Shown: one piece after another, positions 7,138 through 10,183 of the stretch
How the letters are laid out: every line of letters starts with the position of its first letter
Numbering within the stretch: position 1 is the first letter of the stretch
From: Actinomycetes bacterium
Lineage (GTDB): Bacteria; Actinomycetota; CALGFH01
Assembly (NCBI GenBank): GCA_030152105.1
Contig: JASLIH010000552.1
Location: forward strand, 1-10,183
Direction: 5' to 3'
Length of the DNA: 10,183 nt
Position numbers and translations under genes: made by a program
The notes under the pieces: model-generated
Told to the model about the DNA's origin: nothing
Databases searched by the model: none
Seen by the model: only the letters and a program-made list of their open reading frames with translations

Positions 7138-7214
7138 CGGTCACTCGATCCCTGGAACGTCGTCGCCCTGCGGTCGGTCACGGTTCGAGCAAGCTCCTGC
7201 TGGAGGCGGGCAAT

Positions 7215-7243
7215 TTGGCCTAGGGATTTGAAGAGCCTAGCAT
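7215..7243 (+). promoter_or_regulatory. Promoter for a probably leaderless transcript of the AMP-binding-like gene
   Basis: In the 114-bp divergent region (7138-7251), TTGGCC (7215-7220) and TAGCAT (7238-7243) form a -35/-10 pair with a 17-bp spacer, in the most AT-rich patch nearby. The -10 ends eight bases before the GTG at 7252, so transcription should begin at or next to the start codon. No ribosome site lies at the proper distance. The spacer carries an inverted repeat CTAGG/CCTAG (7220-7224 and 7236-7240) that overlaps both promoter elements and could be an operator. Confidence 0.5.
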
Positions 7244-7251
7244 GCGCGTCC

Positions 7252-8106
7252 GTGAACACCTCGGGCGCCGCGTTCGACAGCTTCAACGTCGCCGCCGAGC
7301 GCCTGACCGGGCGCTACGGCGACAAGCCCTTTGTCACATGGTACGACGACAACCGGGATCTGCGGGTCGAGTTGTCGTACCGGACCTTCGGCAACTGGGT
7401 CGCCAAGACGGCCAACCTCCTGGTCGACGAGCTCGGCGCCGGGCCCGGGGCCCGGGTCGGGGCGATCCTGGCCGACCATTGGCAGACCCCGGTCGTGCTG
7501 GCGGGTTGCTGGCGTGCCGGGACCTCGGTGGTGGTGCTCGACCCGGCCGCCCCCGACCCGCCGCCCGACGATCTGGTGGCCGCGTTCGTGCGCGAGGAGG
7601 ATCTCGAGGGGGCCGGGGCCGCCCTGGGCGGGACGGTGGTGGTGGCCCTGACCGCCGACCTGCTCGGCCGCGGCGAACGCGACCTCGGCAAGGCGCTCAG
7701 CTTCTCCCGGCTGGTCCCCAGCATGGGGGACGAGTTCGACGGCGGGCCCGACCCGGCCGGCGACGCCCTCAGCGCCGGCGGCGAGGCCGCGACCATGGGC
7801 GGCCTGCAGGAACGGGCCGCGGCCCTGGCCGGGCGGGCCGGCCTGACCGACACCGACCGGCTGCTGTCCGGGCGGCCGCTGCTGACCGTCGACGGGGCCG
7901 TGGCCGGGCTGCTGGCCCCCTTCACCCACGGCGCCGGGGTGGTCCTGGTGGCCGGGCTCGACCCGGCCCGGTTCTGGAAGCGGGTGGCCGACGAGCGGGT
8001 CACGGTGGCCGTGCTCGAGCCCGGCCAGGCCGCCGCCGTCCGCGACGCCGGGCCGCCACCGCCCGGCCTCGACCGTTCCCGGCTGCGGATACTGCTCGAT
8101 GACTGA
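7252..8106 (+). CDS. TIGR03089-like protein: degenerate AMP-binding (ANL) N-terminal domain
   Basis: A 284-residue protein related to the N-terminal part of AMP-forming acyl-CoA synthetases. I recognise the actinobacterial TIGR03089 type from FVTWYDDNRDLRVELSYRTF (27-46), ANLLVDELGAGPGARVGAIL (54-73) and CWRAGTSVVVLDP (86-98). A second part, about 182-260 (LLSGRPLLTVDGAVAGLLAP, FWKRVADERVTVAVLEP), follows the ANL core. The ATP-binding P-loop (S/T-S-G-T-T-G-x-P-K) that should precede this part is missing: the region reads GDALSAGGEAATMGG (170-184). The chain ends before the A5, A7 and A8 motifs and the catalytic Lys. It is therefore unlikely to adenylate a substrate. Most members of this family are uncharacterised. 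The GTG at 7252 fits the upstream -10 as a leaderless start; TTG 7228 is an in-frame alternative. It lies divergently next to an LCP gene, as I recall for Rv3267-Rv3268 neighbours in M. tuberculosis. Confidence 0.5.
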   Translation: MNTSGAAFDSFNVAAERLTGRYGDKPFVTWYDDNRDLRVELSYRTFGNWVAKTANLLVDELGAGPGARVGAILADHWQTPVVLAGCWRAGTSVVVLDPAAPDPPPDDLVAAFVREEDLEGAGAALGGTVVVALTADLLGRGERDLGKALSFSRLVPSMGDEFDGGPDPAGDALSAGGEAATMGGLQERAAALAGRAGLTDTDRLLSGRPLLTVDGAVAGLLAPFTHGAGVVLVAGLDPARFWKRVADERVTVAVLEPGQAAAVRDAGPPPPGLDRSRLRILLDD

Positions 8107-8203
8107 ACGCTCAAGCGACCCCTCGTGGACGACGACCCTCTCTCCAGAAGGCTGCCGCGACGTGGTACTTTGCCGGCTGCTGCCGAATGGGGAGGAGATG
8201 TCC

Positions 8204-9694
8204 ATGAAGCTGTCGGTGGTCGTCCCGTTCTACAACGAACTGCGGACGCTCCCGACGGTGATCGACCGCCTCCTCAAGGTCGATTTCAACGCCCTTGGCC
8301 TGGAGACGGAGCTGATCTTCGTCGACGACGGCTCGACCGACGCCGGCCGCAGCCTGCTCGACCCGCTCCCCCGCGACGACGTCCGGGTGATCGTGCACCC
8401 CACCAACCGGGGCAAGGGCGCGGCCGTCAAGACGGGCCTTGAGGCGGCCACCGGCGACATCCTCTGCATCCAGGACGCCGACCTCGAGTACGACCCGCGC
8501 GACCTGCCGGCGCTGATCGAGCCGATCCTGGACGGCGACTACGAGGTCGTCTACGGCAGCCGCTTCCGGGGCAGCGCGGCCGGGCTCTACTACACCCACC
8601 GGGTCGCCAACCGGCTGCTCAACCTGATGGTCAACGTGGCCTTCAACCGCTACCTGTCGGACGTCTACACCGGCTACAAGGTGTTCACCCGCCAGGCGTT
8701 CCGGGGCCTGAAGCTGACCGCCAAGACCTTCACCGTGGAGATGGAGCTGACCGCCCACTTCCTGCGCAAGGGCCTGGTCATCTTCGAGGTGCCGATCAGC
8801 TATCGGGCCCGCACCTACGCCGAGGGCAAGAAGATCCACTTCAAGGACGGGTTCCTGGCCGCCGGGGCGGTGGCCCGCTACCGGCTGCGCCGCCCGCCCG
8901 AGCGGACCGGCCCGGCCGCCCACGGCGCCCCCGACGAGCCCGGGGTGATGCGGGCCGTCGAGGGCGGGGCGACCATCCACGCCCTTGGCCTCGAGGACCT
9001 GGCCACCGCCCACCGCTACCGCCGCTACCTGCACGGCCTGCTCGCCCCCTACCTGGGCCCGTCGGTGCTCGAGGTCGGGGCCGGGCTGGGCGACTTCTCG
9101 GCCCAGCTGCTGGACCGCGACCGCCTGGTGGTCAACGACAACGACCCGATCTGTGTCCGAGCCCTGGACGAACGGTTTGGCGAGCGTCCTGGCATCGAGG
9201 TCGTGGCCGCCGACGTGCTCAAGCTGAAGGTCGAGCCGCCGGTCGACTCGGTGGTGGCCCTGAATGTCCTGGAGCGGATGGACGACGACGTGGCCGCCCT
9301 CCGGTCGATGGGCCGGGCGGCCATCCCCGGGGGCCGGGTCCTGCTGGTCGTGCCCGCCTTCCCGTCGCTGGCCGGCGCGTTCGACGACGCCCTGGGCCAC
9401 CTGCGCCGCTACACCCCAGACAGCCTCCGCGCCGCCGTCGAGGCCGCCGGCCTGGTCCCTGAGGTCATCCGCCCGGTGAACCTGCTCGGCGGCCTGGCCT
9501 GGTGGGCCGCGGTCCGGGTCGGCCGCCAGGCCCGCCCCACCCCGGCCCTGGTCAACTTGTACGACCGCGTGGTCGTCCCGGCCGAGCGGGCCCTGGAGCG
9601 CCGCGTCCAGCCCCCCTTCGGCCAGTCCATCCTCTGCGTGGCCCGGGTCCCGGAGCGGACCCAGCGGTCCCAGACCCGCGAGCGCTCGGCCTGA
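8204..9694 (+). CDS. Fused family-2 glycosyltransferase and SAM-dependent methyltransferase
   Basis: A 496-residue two-domain protein. Residues 1-230 are a GT-A glycosyltransferase of the dolichol/polyprenyl-phosphate sugar synthase type: VVVPFYNE (5-12), VDDGSTD (40-46), NRGKGAAVKTGL (68-79), QDADLEYDP (90-98, the metal-binding acidic motif), VYGSRF (116-121) and SDVYTGYKVF (152-161). A Pro/Ala-rich linker (231-248) follows. Residues 265-480 form a class I methyltransferase: VLEVGAGLGDFS (288-299, SAM-binding), VNDNDP (310-315), VAADVLKL (334-341) and VALNVLERMDDD (350-361). No membrane helix is obvious in either half. It probably attaches a sugar to a lipid-phosphate carrier or nascent glycan and methylates a related product; substrates are unknown. 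ATG 8204 has GGAGG eight bases upstream. The in-frame ATGs at 8198 (ribosome site too close) and 8099 (overlapping the previous stop, adding an unrecognisable leader) are less likely. A TACTTT at 8166-8171 is a possible -10 with no good -35. Confidence 0.5.
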   Translation: MKLSVVVPFYNELRTLPTVIDRLLKVDFNALGLETELIFVDDGSTDAGRSLLDPLPRDDVRVIVHPTNRGKGAAVKTGLEAATGDILCIQDADLEYDPRDLPALIEPILDGDYEVVYGSRFRGSAAGLYYTHRVANRLLNLMVNVAFNRYLSDVYTGYKVFTRQAFRGLKLTAKTFTVEMELTAHFLRKGLVIFEVPISYRARTYAEGKKIHFKDGFLAAGAVARYRLRRPPERTGPAAHGAPDEPGVMRAVEGGATIHALGLEDLATAHRYRRYLHGLLAPYLGPSVLEVGAGLGDFSAQLLDRDRLVVNDNDPICVRALDERFGERPGIEVVAADVLKLKVEPPVDSVVALNVLERMDDDVAALRSMGRAAIPGGRVLLVVPAFPSLAGAFDDALGHLRRYTPDSLRAAVEAAGLVPEVIRPVNLLGGLAWWAAVRVGRQARPTPALVNLYDRVVVPAERALERRVQPPFGQSILCVARVPERTQRSQTRERSA

Positions 9695-9699
9695 CAGTC

Positions 9700-10183
9700 T
9701 CAGGAGCGGCTCGGCACCCCTGAACGCGACCCAGGCTGGCCGGCCAGCTCGGCCAGCTCGACGGTGAAGGTGGTCCCCTTGCCCTCGACGCTCTCGGCGG
9801 TCAGGTCGCCGCCCATGGCCTCCATCAGCCCCTTGGACAGGGCCAGGCCCATGCCGGTGCCCTGGACCTGGGTCTCCTCGGCCCCCAGGCGGTCGAAGGG
9901 GTTGAACAGCCGGGCCATCTTGTCGGCCGACAGCCCGGGCCCGGTGTCCTGGACGGCGACCACCACCCGCCCGTCGGGCGTGGCCTGGCAGGCGACCCGG
10001 ATGGTGCCGGCGTGGCGGTTGTACTTGACCGCGTTGGAGGCCAGGTTGAGCAGCACCTGCTTGAGCCGCTGGCGGTCGGCCTGGACCGTCAGGTCGGGGT
10101 CGGGCGGGGCCAGGACCTGGATGGTGAGCTGGCGCTCGGCGGCCAGAGGGCGGATCAGGTCGACGATGTCCTTGACGACCTCG
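9700..10183 (-). CDS. Sensor histidine kinase, C-terminal ATPase domain (runs off right edge)
   Basis: The last 160 codons of a two-component sensor kinase; its sensory and phospho-accepting (H-box) parts lie beyond the right edge. The visible piece is an HATPase_c domain with all ATP-binding boxes: N box QVLLNLASNAVKYN (window residues 42-55), G1 box VQDTGPGL (77-84), F box LFNPFDRLG (92-100) and G2 box GTGMGLALSKGLMEAMGG (108-125). The FDRLGAEET..GTGMGLALSK form resembles PAS/GAF-linked kinases, but no such domain is visible here. The reading frame stays open to the window end, so the domain is not truncated by an internal start. It converges on the GT2-methyltransferase gene with 5 bp between stop codons and no recognisable terminator. 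Signal and partner regulator are unknown. Confidence 0.5.
   Translation of the reverse strand, partial: EVVKDIVDLIRPLAAERQLTIQVLAPPDPDLTVQADRQRLKQVLLNLASNAVKYNRHAGTIRVACQATPDGRVVVAVQDTGPGLSADKMARLFNPFDRLGAEETQVQGTGMGLALSKGLMEAMGGDLTAESVEGKGTTFTVELAELAGQPGSRSGVPSRS

Noticed and set aside
5774..7144. Minus-strand open frame running through the second LCP gene and joining the rfbB frame, suggesting an 800-residue fusion
   Set aside because: Upstream of ATG 5773 the residues are Arg/Pro/Gln-rich nonsense in the wrong frame of the LCP gene. The ribosome site and RmlB N-terminus show the dehydratase starts at 5773.
7242..8102. ATG 7242 frame (286 codons) in the AMP-binding-like gene region
   Set aside because: It is an Arg/Pro/Gly-rich shadow one frame away from the recognisable TIGR03089-like protein, and its ATG lies within the predicted -10 element.
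8099..8203. N-terminal extension of the GT2-methyltransferase from ATG 8099, overlapping the previous stop
   Set aside because: The added 35 residues look like no glycosyltransferase leader, whereas ATG 8204 has an ideally placed GGAGG and gives the standard MKLSVVVPFYNE start.

Overview
The window is very GC-rich (mostly G/C at third codon positions) and densely packed with genes. It reads as a stretch of actinobacterial chromosome devoted to cell-wall and surface-glycan assembly. Three things point to Actinomycetota: the composition, two LytR-CpsA-Psr (LCP) ligases, and a TIGR03089-type gene next to an LCP gene and rmlD. The last arrangement matches what I recall of the Mycobacterium tuberculosis rmlD-LCP-Rv3268 neighbourhood. 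A deep-branching or uncultured actinobacterium seems likelier than a well-known genus, but I cannot name the taxon. I see no mobile element, CRISPR array, tRNA or rRNA.

Layout. Positions 1-428 (minus) hold the first 142 codons of a SAM-dependent methyltransferase that leaves the window. A 147-bp divergent intergenic region separates it from a plus-strand pair: an LCP-family ligase (576-1760) and an M23 metallopeptidase (1753-2439) whose GTG start overlaps the LCP stop. The M23 stop codon interlocks with the stop of a minus-strand gene (2436-3698). That gene encodes a short SpoIID/LytB-type module followed by five GDWDGDG-type repeats. Its signal peptide is encoded just upstream in another frame (3704-3784), so one base appears to be missing. 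The minus-strand run continues upstream with rfbD/rmlD (3894-4748), rfbB/rmlB (4745-5773, 4-nt GTGA overlap) and a second LCP protein with a LytR_C domain (5818-7137). These four genes look like one transcription unit starting at the LCP gene.

A 114-bp divergent region (7138-7251) holds an unusually AT-rich patch with a good -35/-10 pair for a probably leaderless plus-strand gene, a degenerate AMP-binding-like protein (7252-8106). Next comes a fused glycosyltransferase 2-methyltransferase protein (8204-9694). It converges on the C-terminal part of a sensor histidine kinase (9700-10183, minus) that runs off the right edge.

Taken together, RmlB and RmlD would make dTDP-L-rhamnose; RmlA and RmlC are not in the window. 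The GT2-methyltransferase and the left-edge methyltransferase could build or decorate a glycan. The LCP proteins would attach the lipid-linked polymer to peptidoglycan. The SpoIID-like and M23 proteins may recognise or trim the wall. This joint role is inferred from the gene families and their order. The points most worth checking are the frame break and unusual architecture of the SpoIID-like gene, the apparently non-exported M23 protein coupled to an LCP gene, and the leaderless pseudo-AMP-binding gene. [Form note: the original answer gave no feature confidence values; the 0.5 in every feature is a placeholder required by the schema, not an estimate.]
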